Positions 1-7,398 of a stretch of DNA of 16,346 bases are shown one piece after another. The notes under the pieces were generated by a model, which worked only from the letters and a program-made list of their open reading frames with translations, searched no databases and had not been told where the DNA came from. Numbering within the stretch: the first letter of the stretch is position 1; each line of letters starts with the position of its first letter. The stretch comes from an uncultured Prevotella sp. (GTDB lineage: Bacteria; Bacteroidota; Bacteroidia; Bacteroidales; Bacteroidaceae): contig UQQN01000052.1 in assembly GCA_900543155.1 (NCBI GenBank), positions 1-16,346 on the forward strand, read 5' to 3'. Position numbers and translations under genes: made by a program.

Positions 1-60
1 AGGGTGTCGCTTCGCTTGCCCTGGGCTATGTGCTGTTGCCCTTTCAGGGCGTGCAAGCGT
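1..60. repeat. REP-like nested hairpin sequence
   Basis: This stretch is rich in short inverted repeats around GGGC/GCCC. A perfect 5-bp stem GCCCT/AGGGC (38-42 and 46-50) closes on a 3-base loop. An outer imperfect stem pairs GCTTGCCCTG (14-23) with CAGGGC..GCAAGC (45-58), leaving a GT bulge. There is no convincing reading frame. The layout resembles repetitive extragenic palindromes found between genes in Bacteroidetes; I recall similar CCCTGGGCTATGTGC-type sequences as dispersed repeats in that group, but could not check this. It lies 3' of the MscS-family gene and runs directly into repeat copy C. It may continue beyond the left edge. Confidence 0.5.
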
Positions 61-72
61 GCATTATTGGTT

Positions 73-115
73 GCAAAACCGTGTAGAATATTTTGCCGAT
101 TTTGAACACCCTACC
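73..115 (-). repeat. Dispersed 3' element, copy C
   Basis: One of three diverged copies of the same intergenic sequence in this window; the others are at 11101-11172 and 16271-16346. On the plus strand the shared core here reads ACCGTGTAGAATATTTTGC followed by GATTTTGAACACCCTACC. Read in the direction of the neighbouring minus-strand gene, it begins GGTAGGGTGTTCAAAATC, about 54 bases after the MscS-family stop codon. It lacks the distal part (GATAAGnGGCATGAT) that the other two copies share, and joins the REP-like sequence instead. Confidence 0.65.
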
Positions 116-168
116 AAACGGGGCAATCCATTATAATATGTTCTTTAGATGGTAAAGATCCGTTTTCT

Positions 169-2790
169 TTATTTCTGTTGAACAGGTATTGCGGTTTCAA
201 TGGTGCGAATATGAAGGTCGCGTTGAGGATAGGGAATTTCAATGTTGTGTGCATTGAGCGTATTGTAGATGGCTTCCTTTATGCGTCCTGTCATGGCAAA
301 CTTTTGTTCAACAAGGACCCAATAAGTTACGAAAAGATTGACACTATTGTCGCCAAACTCATCGAGCACCACATTAATGGGTTTCTCCAAATTGAGAATG
401 TCGCGACCATCAGGAGCCTTCTCTGCTTGTTGCTTTACAGCTTCAACAATATAATTGCGCACCTCGTTCACATTGGTACCATAGGCAATGCCTACGGGCA
501 CCTTGACCATTTCGTAAGAGTGGTTCTTGGTGATGTTCTTGAAGTTCTTGCTAAAAAGCGAACTATTCAAAAAAGCGATTACACAACCATCGGCTGTAAC
601 GACTTGGGTACTTTGGTAGGTAATGCTGTCTACTTTACCACGAATGCCATCACACTCAATGAAATCGCCCACACGTACACGACCTGTCATAAGCGAAATG
701 CCATAGAAGAAGTTTTCGAGCAAGTCCTTCATGGCAAAACCAACACCCGTAGCCAAACCTGCTGAGATGACAGAAATGGCGGTAGAGGGAATTTTAAGCA
801 TGCGAATAGAGATAATGGCATACAATCCCCACACACAAATGGCTATGACGTTGTTGGCAAGTGTAAAGTTGGGTTGTCCGTTTACTACAATCTTGCTCTT
901 ATGATATTTGTGATAAAGCGCCTTGATAAGATAATTAAGATAGCGGAACACAAAATATTGCGAGGCTACAAGTACAATCTTAGCCAACGAGAGTTCTACA
1001 ACACCAGGCACATTGAGGAAGTTTGCCATAAAAATGTCGAAAACTGTAGCAGTAAGATCGAACACATCGGCTGCCCACCAAATGGATAGTAAGATGGAGA
1101 ATACACCCAATACGGGCACTACAACCATGGCTACAAAATCGTAGAACCATGTTTTGTTGATATGTTTTTCGTGACGTACACGTATGGCCTCGAGAATGTT
1201 GAGGTGTGCCACTTTGACCATACCATTTTTATATTCGCCAATGCGTTTAACCAAGAAGCGTTCTTCGTAAACGGCTAAGATGTCGTAAATGCCAGTGATG
1301 GTTTGAATGCAAGCTAACTGGAACATCCACCAAATGAGTATTTGCACCGATAGCAGTGTGTAGCCATACCATGCTGCAAAGGTTGAAGCTATCATGATGG
1401 TGAGTGACACCCAGGTGTAGAATATGTCGCTTTTAGGAATATTGCGATTGTGGCGTACCACAACGCGCCATTGCCAAAGGGTAAACAACAACAATATGGG
1501 CGGGAAGATGAGGCTGACCAAATTGTTGGGGATAAAGATGATGCGGAATGTGATGACCACAAATGACATCAGCATAATAGGGGTGTAAATGCGGAAGCCA
1601 CTCTTTATTTGGTTTCCGTCGATGCGAATTAACAGCGACAAGAAAATGGCACATAGCAACCAAGAGTATTCTATGAGTAGTTTTGATGCCATGAGGAAGA
1701 AGTTGTGGTACATAAATGTACGACACACCATGATGGAGATGGCAAAGATTAACATGGCAGCAAAAAGTATGATGCACACTTTCTTCTTCATAAATTCTTC
1801 TGTACGGAAACGCTTGGGAACAAGCCAACGCACAAGGATGTTGCTAAGCAGTGCTGCAAGTAGGATGTAGAAAAACACAAAGGATGCCAAACCTACTACA
1901 ATGGGTCCGCGCCATTGTGATTCTACGGTGCGTTCTTTGCCTGCATCGTGCACTTTCTCGGTGTCGTATTTTTCGTTTGCATCGTCCTTAGCCATTTGCA
2001 TATAGCGTGAGAATTGTCCCAATATTTCAAAATAATTGGCATCACCATTTATAAATATGCTATGTTGGATAGAGGTGTAGCGCTGCAATGCGTAATCGTT
2101 GAGCTTGCTCAACTTTTGTGCAGTCATTTTGTAATGCTCGTTGTCGGCAATGATGGAACTTTTTAGTGTTTCGAGATTGTTACGTAATTGAATGGCATAC
2201 GACAAACAAGAATCTCGGTCTATCTGCCCTTGTTTGCTCAATACAAAGGGACGTTTGCCTTTTTCAAGAGTTGCTTTGGCAGAATTACCCATAGGCCCAA
2301 TGAGTAGGGGCGTAGTTTGTCCGCCCTTTACTTGCACTTGTGGGTGTGCCTGATTATTTTGTATGGCAGGCGGAATGGTTTGTAGCGAGGCAATAAGTGC
2401 ATTATAACGATTAAGTTCCGTGTTTATGTGGTTCAAAATCTTTTGATAAGGCACACTGCGTTTGTTAAACTCGCGATAAAGCGAAGTGGCTTCGTGACAA
2501 GCATAGGTCATGTCGAAGGTGAAATCTTGCTTTTGCGAGTAGAGCATCAAACCTATTTGGTCGCTACGCTGCATGAGCGAAATCATTTGTTCGTGCTGCA
2601 TCTTTGCCACTGTGCTATAACGCACCATGTTTTGCTTTTGTTCGTTGCAGGTTTTAAACAACTCAGCGCGTAGCACGGCTAAAGTGGCTGAAAGGTCACT
2701 TTCTTTCAACACAGCATGTGCCGAAAAAGGCACCAAAAATAGTAAGCACAGCAGTATCACTGCCGACAATTTGTATTTGATATGCTTCAT
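169..2790 (-). CDS. Large MscS-family mechanosensitive channel
   Basis: The 873-residue protein should gate ion and solute efflux across the inner membrane during hypo-osmotic shock. It opens with a signal peptide ending near SAHA (residues 23-26). A mostly hydrophilic, helix-rich periplasmic region follows (about 28-290). Around ten hydrophobic segments lie between about 297 and 662. The pore helix is at about 670-692, with the Gly/Ala pattern SAGLATGVGFAMKDLLENF. The MscS beta domain follows (about 693-760, including GRVRVGDFIECDGIRGKV), then a C-terminal alpha/beta domain. The plan is that of long MscK-like or MscM-like relatives, not of the short E. coli MscS of about 286 residues. The ATG at 2790 is followed directly by the signal peptide. 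The gene lies 138 bases after the PD40 lipoprotein gene on the same strand and may have its own promoter there. No damage is visible. The exact subfamily and any ligand for the periplasmic domain are unknown. Confidence 0.95.
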   Translation of the reverse strand: MKHIKYKLSAVILLCLLFLVPFSAHAVLKESDLSATLAVLRAELFKTCNEQKQNMVRYSTVAKMQHEQMISLMQRSDQIGLMLYSQKQDFTFDMTYACHEATSLYREFNKRSVPYQKILNHINTELNRYNALIASLQTIPPAIQNNQAHPQVQVKGGQTTPLLIGPMGNSAKATLEKGKRPFVLSKQGQIDRDSCLSYAIQLRNNLETLKSSIIADNEHYKMTAQKLSKLNDYALQRYTSIQHSIFINGDANYFEILGQFSRYMQMAKDDANEKYDTEKVHDAGKERTVESQWRGPIVVGLASFVFFYILLAALLSNILVRWLVPKRFRTEEFMKKKVCIILFAAMLIFAISIMVCRTFMYHNFFLMASKLLIEYSWLLCAIFLSLLIRIDGNQIKSGFRIYTPIMLMSFVVITFRIIFIPNNLVSLIFPPILLLFTLWQWRVVVRHNRNIPKSDIFYTWVSLTIMIASTFAAWYGYTLLSVQILIWWMFQLACIQTITGIYDILAVYEERFLVKRIGEYKNGMVKVAHLNILEAIRVRHEKHINKTWFYDFVAMVVVPVLGVFSILLSIWWAADVFDLTATVFDIFMANFLNVPGVVELSLAKIVLVASQYFVFRYLNYLIKALYHKYHKSKIVVNGQPNFTLANNVIAICVWGLYAIISIRMLKIPSTAISVISAGLATGVGFAMKDLLENFFYGISLMTGRVRVGDFIECDGIRGKVDSITYQSTQVVTADGCVIAFLNSSLFSKNFKNITKNHSYEMVKVPVGIAYGTNVNEVRNYIVEAVKQQAEKAPDGRDILNLEKPINVVLDEFGDNSVNLFVTYWVLVEQKFAMTGRIKEAIYNTLNAHNIEIPYPQRDLHIRTIETAIPVQQK

Positions 2791-2797
2791 AAGAAAA

Positions 2798-2862
2798 AAG
2801 TATGAAGTAAGGAGTTTAAAGTATGAAGTGCGAAGTATAAAGCATTAAGTGTTAAGTATGAG
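2798..2862. repeat. Degenerate AAGTATGAAGT direct repeats
   Basis: The 11-mer AAGTATGAAGT occurs at 2798-2808 and again at 2819-2829, exactly 21 bases apart. Looser versions follow (GAAGTATAAAG near 2832, TTAAGTGTTAAGTATGAG at 2845-2862). This low-complexity array lies just upstream of the MscS-family start codon and overlaps the left arm of the hairpin at 2844-2918. It may simply be slippage-prone intergenic repeat sequence; no protein-coding frame fits. Confidence 0.55.
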
Positions 2863-2918
2863 ATATTACAAGTTAGCACAAAGCTATAGTTTGTAATACT
2901 TAATACTTAACACTTAAT
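2844..2918. repeat. Long inverted repeat (hairpin)
   Basis: A perfect 16-base inverted repeat pairs ATTAAGTGTTAAGTAT (2844-2859) with ATACTTAACACTTAAT (2903-2918). Inside it a second perfect 8-base stem pairs TATTACAA (2864-2871) with TTGTAATA (2891-2898). The structure begins 10 bases after the stop codon of the PD40 lipoprotein gene, so it would form in that transcript's 3' end. It is AU-rich and has no immediate U run, so termination is possible but unproven. It could also stabilise the upstream mRNA. Confidence 0.7.
2879..2886 (-). promoter_or_regulatory. Candidate -7 box for the MscS-family gene
   Basis: The minus strand reads TAGCTTTG, an exact match to the Bacteroidetes TAnnTTTG -7 element, about 90 bases before the MscS-family ATG. 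It falls inside the single-stranded loop of the 2844-2918 hairpin. No TTTG is seen at the expected -33 spacing, so support is moderate at best. Confidence 0.35.
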
Positions 2919-2928
2919 ATTTAGAATT

Positions 2929-4437
2929 TTATTTATAGATAGCCGCCTTTACCTCGTCGGCACTAGTGGGCACCGCGTCTTTACTGAGTTCGGGCACATT
3001 ATAACTCTTGGTGAGTCGGATATTTTCAAGAGGGTCTGCTTGTGGCAATAAGAAAGCCTTATGTCCTTGTCCGTTCTTGTCGAAATAAGCAATGTAGGGA
3101 CGTGTAAACGAACCATCATCACGACGTGAACTAAATACAATCCAGCGTCCATTCGAACTCCATGTATGATAGCTGTCTACATCAGGACTATTGGTAGCCT
3201 TTAGCGGATATACCTGCTGAGTTTGCAAATCTTTTACGTAGAGGTCGGAACTTTTATGCCAAATGTGGAATTGACCATAGTCTGCCAACGTAAAGAGTAG
3301 GTAACGACCATCAGGACTAACGCGAGTTACTGCAGCACTCTTGCCCATAGCAGCACAATCAACCTCCATTTGTGGTGTGCCAAACTTGCCTGTGGCAGCA
3401 TCGAAACTAATGCTCATTACGTTATAGTGCAAGTCCTTGTAAATGTCCGACACATTGTCGCGACGCACACTATCGGGCATATTCTCGAAAGCCGGTACAT
3501 GGGCTGAGGTATAGAATATCTTATTGCCATCGGGCGACCAACAAGGGAATGTTTCAAGGTCGGCAGTAGTTTTTAAGATATTTCTAAATTCCCTTTTATC
3601 GGCATCATAGAAAATAAGGTCCGAACCATAGTCAACAACCTCAACCTTTTGTTTATTGCGAATGTGGAAGGTCTGTCCCGTTTGGTTCGATGAGAATACC
3701 ACCCAATTACGTGTAGGGTGCCATGTAGGATAAGTGGCCCCAGCCAAGATAGAATCGCTCTTCATCACACGTTTCTCAACCTTGCCATCTTCAATAAACA
3801 CCGTACCCCCATGTTCGCCACGTACGTGAAAAAGCATGCGCTTGGTGCTATAGTTTTGATAGTTGTGGCAGTTTACGCAGTGATTATCCTTTGATTCGAA
3901 TGTGCGATTGTTCTCGTAAATAGTCTTCACGTCAAAACCCTCTAAATCGCGTTGATAGAGTCCCATTTGACGATAAAGTTCGTACGAGGGCTCAATGAGT
4001 CGGTAAGAGAGGTAACGATCAATATCCTCTTTTGCCACTTCTATTTTATAAGAAGGGAAACGCACCCATGCACCATCACGTTCGGCATAAAGCGTTACGT
4101 TTAAGTCTTTGCCACGTGCATCGGTCAAGATTTTTTTCCATTCCGTAGAGTCGAATTGTAACACACCGTCTTCACCTGCTGCAGCTATCACGCGGTTATT
4201 GCCACATTCTACACATCCCACAAATTCGCTGCCCGCAGACTTTACCTGAATGTTGAGTGGGGCAATATTGGCAGGGATGGTAATGTCGCGATAGTCAGGA
4301 TAAATAGCAACTTGCTCGTTGGTAGCAGTAGCATTCTCGGGTACAACAGCCTGAGGAGAGCAAGCCATTAAAGCCCATACCGCAGCACCTACGGCAAAGC
4401 ATTGTGCTGTATGCTTATAGAGTGTATGTAAAATCAT
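2929..4437 (-). CDS. PD40 (TolB-like) lipoprotein with heme-binding CxxCH motif
   Basis: The 502-residue protein is predicted to be an envelope lipoprotein. Its signal peptide ends in the lipobox LMAC, with Cys26 as the lipid site. A single c-type heme motif, CVNCH, lies at 187-191, followed by the conserved-looking MLFHVRGEHGG. At least four PD40 beta-propeller blades follow: PTWHPTRNWVVFSSN (237-251), FPCWSPDGNKIFYTSA (297-312), TRVSPDGRYLLFTLAD (371-386) and HTWSSNGRWIVFSSRR (424-439). A CVEC pair (75-78) near the N-terminus could be a disulfide. The gene starts 16 bases after the DUF6057 gene and is surely co-transcribed with it. Related Bacteroidetes proteins are annotated as TolB-like or 'cytochrome c biosynthesis' proteins without a proven role. 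Heme attachment is inferred from the motif alone; a distal axial ligand was not identified. It is not the Tol-Pal TolB proper. Confidence 0.9.
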   Translation of the reverse strand: MILHTLYKHTAQCFAVGAAVWALMACSPQAVVPENATATNEQVAIYPDYRDITIPANIAPLNIQVKSAGSEFVGCVECGNNRVIAAAGEDGVLQFDSTEWKKILTDARGKDLNVTLYAERDGAWVRFPSYKIEVAKEDIDRYLSYRLIEPSYELYRQMGLYQRDLEGFDVKTIYENNRTFESKDNHCVNCHNYQNYSTKRMLFHVRGEHGGTVFIEDGKVEKRVMKSDSILAGATYPTWHPTRNWVVFSSNQTGQTFHIRNKQKVEVVDYGSDLIFYDADKREFRNILKTTADLETFPCWSPDGNKIFYTSAHVPAFENMPDSVRRDNVSDIYKDLHYNVMSISFDAATGKFGTPQMEVDCAAMGKSAAVTRVSPDGRYLLFTLADYGQFHIWHKSSDLYVKDLQTQQVYPLKATNSPDVDSYHTWSSNGRWIVFSSRRDDGSFTRPYIAYFDKNGQGHKAFLLPQADPLENIRLTKSYNVPELSKDAVPTSADEVKAAIYK

Positions 4438-4453
4438 TATGCTCAGAGTTTCG

Positions 4454-6079
4454 TTAGTTTACAGAGTTTTTGTATCCTTTGTTTCCGCTAAGGTTGTCGG
4501 CTTTAATTACTTGGTCGGGGTCGTTATTCTCTGTGTAGTAGTAATATACGTACGTGCCGAGCCACTGTTCTTTAAGTTCGCTGCGCAACTTTAGGCGGTC
4601 TTTTGCATAAGGGCGTGCATCAGTCAAGAAAGACGATATCTCGCTCATCACATATTGGTTAACCTGCGGAAAATGTTTTAACAAAGATTGGTCGCGCAAT
4701 GCTAAAATGCAAATGGCTTGTTGCATGCACGGTGGGAAGGATATACCCTTTTGTGCCATTACCTGTGCACGTGGCAAAAACGACTGTAGGTCTTTGCCAT
4801 ATAAGCATGCTGCTGCCGATGTAACGAGCGTAGCATCTGTGCCCTCAGTCAGTCCGAAGTTATAACCTAAGAAAAGAGGTTGGCGATAATTTTGCTCAAA
4901 ATTGTCCATCTTAGGTTCTAACGAAAGCACATGCATCAATTCGGCATCCTCCTTAATAAGCTCTTTGTTATTGAGCATAGCCGTGTATTTTTGCACAAAG
5001 TCACCCTCGAAAGGCATCTGTCCCACCAAACTCAAATATTTGCGAGCCAACGCTTTCTCGTTCATCAATAATGCGCAAACAGCCAAACGCTTGTAACAGT
5101 CTAATCGTGGACCATTCATCACGGTGTGCTCAAGGGCTAAGCGATAAGCCGCATTCAGCAAACCAGCATGATAGTTACAGTCGGCTGTAAATATGCCATA
5201 TTCGTTCGTACCATTTATACTGTCAAGATTCTCAACGGGGAAGTCATAGGGAATGTCATACATGCCTTGCAAAAGTTGGTCGGTCTCTTCAAGCGCAATG
5301 GCATAATAAGCCGCAACAGCACGTGTAGGACGTTTGGCTGCCTTTGCCTCTTCAATGATGGTGTCCCAATCCTGACGAAGTTCTAAGTTCTTAAAACGGG
5401 CTGTTAAAATCACATTCTCGTTAACCGTGCGAGCTATGGCCAATTCGCCAAAGGTCAACACCAATGCCACGCACAACCCCCAAGGACGTACACCTGCAGG
5501 CACGGCTTTATGTTCGCGTTTACGTGTAATTACCCACGAAACCAATGCTAACACTGCCGTAACAGCCAATGCACTCAATGCTACAAGCACAAATTTTGAA
5601 GGCTCTGTTTGATAATACACATTTGTGCCACGCCATATCACCCAAGCTAATTCGGCAATGGGGACGATAAAGCCCAAACCTTCAAACTTACGGGGTAATT
5701 GCAAGGCATAGTCTGTGAATCGTGCAGTGAGGGTGTAAATGGCTGCAAGCACAATGCCACCCAACCACGACCATTTAAACAATATCAATACCCAACGAGT
5801 GAACCAATACACCTGTCCCATAGGTTGGCTTAGCAAATAGTGCATTTGCTCGCTATCGGTGGTTACAAAACTGTTCTGTTCAGCACGTTCAAACACGTCG
5901 CCATAGCCCCAAGTTACAAATGCTAACAAGGCGACAAATCCAAAAGCATAAGTCAACCATCGAGCAGTGCAGGGTTTTAGCATGCCCCAAGGGTGCTTAG
6001 TTCCCTTGTCTGGTGTAGCAGACTTTTGTGTGGCAGCCATAGCCATATTTTTGCGGTTGTTCTTTTTGCGATTATTCAT
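4454..6079 (-). CDS. DUF6057-family membrane protein
   Basis: The 541-residue protein has a basic N-terminus (MNNRKKNNRKNMAMAATQ). About five hydrophobic segments follow (roughly 42-60, 92-116, 136-150, 163-184 and 200-217). A long soluble, helix-rich half (about 225-530) follows, with repeated paired-helix patterns such as ARKYLSLVGQMPFEGDFVQ that suggest TPR-like packing. I recognise the general pattern of the DUF6057 family, which is common in Bacteroidales and has no known function. The gene lies 16 bases upstream of the heme-motif PD40 lipoprotein gene and 83 bases downstream of the WaaP-like kinase gene. No TAnnTTTG box is visible in the 83-base gap, so it is probably read from the kinase promoter. 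The topology suggests an inner-membrane anchor with a soluble domain that might contact the lipoprotein; that is inference. Confidence 0.85.
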   Translation of the reverse strand: MNNRKKNNRKNMAMAATQKSATPDKGTKHPWGMLKPCTARWLTYAFGFVALLAFVTWGYGDVFERAEQNSFVTTDSEQMHYLLSQPMGQVYWFTRWVLILFKWSWLGGIVLAAIYTLTARFTDYALQLPRKFEGLGFIVPIAELAWVIWRGTNVYYQTEPSKFVLVALSALAVTAVLALVSWVITRKREHKAVPAGVRPWGLCVALVLTFGELAIARTVNENVILTARFKNLELRQDWDTIIEEAKAAKRPTRAVAAYYAIALEETDQLLQGMYDIPYDFPVENLDSINGTNEYGIFTADCNYHAGLLNAAYRLALEHTVMNGPRLDCYKRLAVCALLMNEKALARKYLSLVGQMPFEGDFVQKYTAMLNNKELIKEDAELMHVLSLEPKMDNFEQNYRQPLFLGYNFGLTEGTDATLVTSAAACLYGKDLQSFLPRAQVMAQKGISFPPCMQQAICILALRDQSLLKHFPQVNQYVMSEISSFLTDARPYAKDRLKLRSELKEQWLGTYVYYYYTENNDPDQVIKADNLSGNKGYKNSVN

Positions 6080-6101
6080 TAGTTTATGTTTTGTCTATTA
6101 T

Positions 6102-6141
6102 GGGTGGCTCTAATAATTCTTCAGAAATTTTAGAACCACCC
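6102..6141 (-). repeat. Intercistronic hairpin between kinase and DUF6057 genes
   Basis: GGGTGGCTCTAA (6102-6113) and TTAGAACCACCC (6130-6141) form a 12-bp stem with a 16-base loop. On the plus strand one position is a C-A mismatch. On the transcribed minus strand the same position becomes a G-U pair, leaving an unbroken stem. No U run follows in the transcript, so it is more likely an mRNA-processing or stability element, or an attenuator, than a full terminator. Confidence 0.6.
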
Positions 6142-6162
6142 CAATGTATGAGAATCCTTGTG

Positions 6163-6876
6163 TCAGGCTTTTTTCGAAGCCTCTTTTTGTCTGGCTTGGT
6201 TAATGAGCTGTGCGCACTTTATAGGGTCGGTGTTACGTTCCTTTGCATAGCATTCAGCCAAATTAGCAAAGAAAGCATCATTACCCGAGAGTTGTGCCAA
6301 ATTTTTGCATCCTGCTTCAATGCTTACAGCCGAACCACACTTCATGCTATTTGTGTCGACCAAAGAAAAGTGATAGCGTCCGTCAATCAAGTCATAAAGC
6401 ACGTTGGTCGACGAAAAGTCACGATGCAAAAAACCATCTTCATGTAAGTGTGCAGCAAAACGAGCAAAGTGGCTAATCACCTCGCGTTGCACATCTGCAG
6501 GCTCGTCAAGCAGTGTCAGCATGTCATATCTGTAAGTAGACAGCAAACTAACAAAATAAGTAGTAGTGCGCCACAAACCGTGACGATATCTGACAAATGC
6601 TACCGACTCAGGACTTTCAAAACCTCTTTCGCGCAGCAACAGCGGACTGAGATATGCCTGTTTACCCTTCGAATTTTTATAAAAAATTTGTTGCACCCTA
6701 CGTTTTAAGGCAGGTGGAGCAAAGCGTTTTACACACAGCGTGTAGCTATTTGTTTTTAGCGTGCGAATCACGTTTCTACCATTATGTATTTCGTGTCCAT
6801 CGTGCTCAAAGTGATATTCAAGATCGGTGAGATATTCGCGCAGCGCTTCATATTTTGGATTAAGAATGATTTTCAT
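6163..6876 (-). CDS. WaaP/Kdo-type lipopolysaccharide kinase-like protein
   Basis: The 237-residue cytoplasmic protein has the minimal kinase fold of the lipopolysaccharide (Kdo/WaaP) kinase family. It probably phosphorylates a sugar in the lipid A-core, such as Kdo. Visible motifs are the ATP-binding lysine in LCVKRF (Lys50), the catalytic loop HEDGFLHRDFSSTNVLY (145-161, with His151-Arg152-Asp153 and Asn158), and the metal-binding LVDTNSM (172-178, Asp174 and Asn176) in place of DFG. There is no signal peptide or membrane segment, and the length is usual for the family. The ATG at 6876 lies about 55 bases after the predicted transcription start of a consensus promoter. It is the first gene of a likely operon with DUF6057 and the PD40 lipoprotein. 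The acceptor cannot be named from sequence; a Kdo kinase (KdkA-like) role is the best guess. Confidence 0.85.
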   Translation of the reverse strand: MKIILNPKYEALREYLTDLEYHFEHDGHEIHNGRNVIRTLKTNSYTLCVKRFAPPALKRRVQQIFYKNSKGKQAYLSPLLLRERGFESPESVAFVRYRHGLWRTTTYFVSLLSTYRYDMLTLLDEPADVQREVISHFARFAAHLHEDGFLHRDFSSTNVLYDLIDGRYHFSLVDTNSMKCGSAVSIEAGCKNLAQLSGNDAFFANLAECYAKERNTDPIKCAQLINQARQKEASKKA

Positions 6877-6936
6877 GGCTACAATGTTCGTTTTATGTTT
6901 TGTTGTAGTACATCGCGTTTATTACTCTTAAAACTG

Positions 6937-6967
6937 CAAAGTTAATGCAACAAAATCAATCTGCAAA
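6937..6967 (-). promoter_or_regulatory. Bacteroidetes promoter for the kinase operon
   Basis: On the minus strand, TTTG (6967-6964) and TAACTTTG (6944-6937) match the -33 and TAnnTTTG -7 elements with a 19-base spacer. Transcription should begin near 6930, giving a leader of about 55 bases before the kinase ATG. This is one of the two best promoters in the window. Confidence 0.8.
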
Positions 6968-7359
6968 GGTTTTTTTAACAAAAACGAAAAACCGAATTGA
7001 GATTATTGCTATATCAAAGTGGTGTACCCATTGTAATCAGCCTGATATTGAGAGTTTGATATAAATATCTCGATTATTACAGGTTGAGTTTTCAAATATT
7101 GAAGTCGTCTAAACTTTTATGAAATTCAGGATTTTGTGTCTATGCTAGCTTAGCGGTAGTTCACAACGAAATACAGCTTTTCCAAGACCCACGCCGTTGT
7201 ACTATTGATGGTGTGGCAAACTTGACAGCATTTTTCTCTCCATAAATTAAGGAATTTCTGCAGTTGAGAAAGGAACCTATAAAAGCCTTTTTTGCATGTT
7301 TTGTCTTCTATGGACGATATTTTTATATCGATTATATCTTTCATAAACGATAAAATATA

Positions 7360-7367
7360 TATCTTTG
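7360..7367 (+). promoter_or_regulatory. -7 box for the AAA/DUF4143 ATPase gene
   Basis: TATCTTTG matches TAnnTTTG exactly and would place the transcription start near 7373, about 26 bases before the ATPase ATG. No TTG/TTTG is found at the ideal upstream spacing (the region is AT-rich), so the promoter may be weak or need help. Confidence 0.5.
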
Positions 7368-7398
7368 CAACAGTTTTTAGTATTAGCACGAAAAGAAT

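Larger units (their letters stand above)
6877..7398. other. Divergent 522-base gap: kinase operon and AAA ATPase
   Basis: This AT-rich gap holds the minus-strand kinase promoter (6937-6967) at its left end and the plus-strand ATPase -7 box (7360-7367) at its right end. Between them I see no intact gene. The stretch at about 7140-7330, read on the minus strand, has protein-like fragments spread over different frames. These include YGEKNAVKFATPSIVQ in one frame and NGVGLGKAVFRCELPLS just downstream in another, which suggests a decayed gene end. The only open frame there (7150-7389, 79 codons) would start inside the ATPase promoter and is probably not a gene. Confidence 0.5.

Noticed and set aside
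178..765. Open frame of 195 codons on the plus strand, opposite the MscS-family gene
   Set aside because: It lies wholly antisense to a clear family member and shows no domain, signal or promoter; it is a coding shadow.
7150..7389. Minus-strand open frame of 79 codons before the ATPase gene
   Set aside because: Its start overlaps the ATPase promoter, it has no promoter of its own, and protein-like fragments in the same stretch are in other frames, so decay is likelier than a gene.
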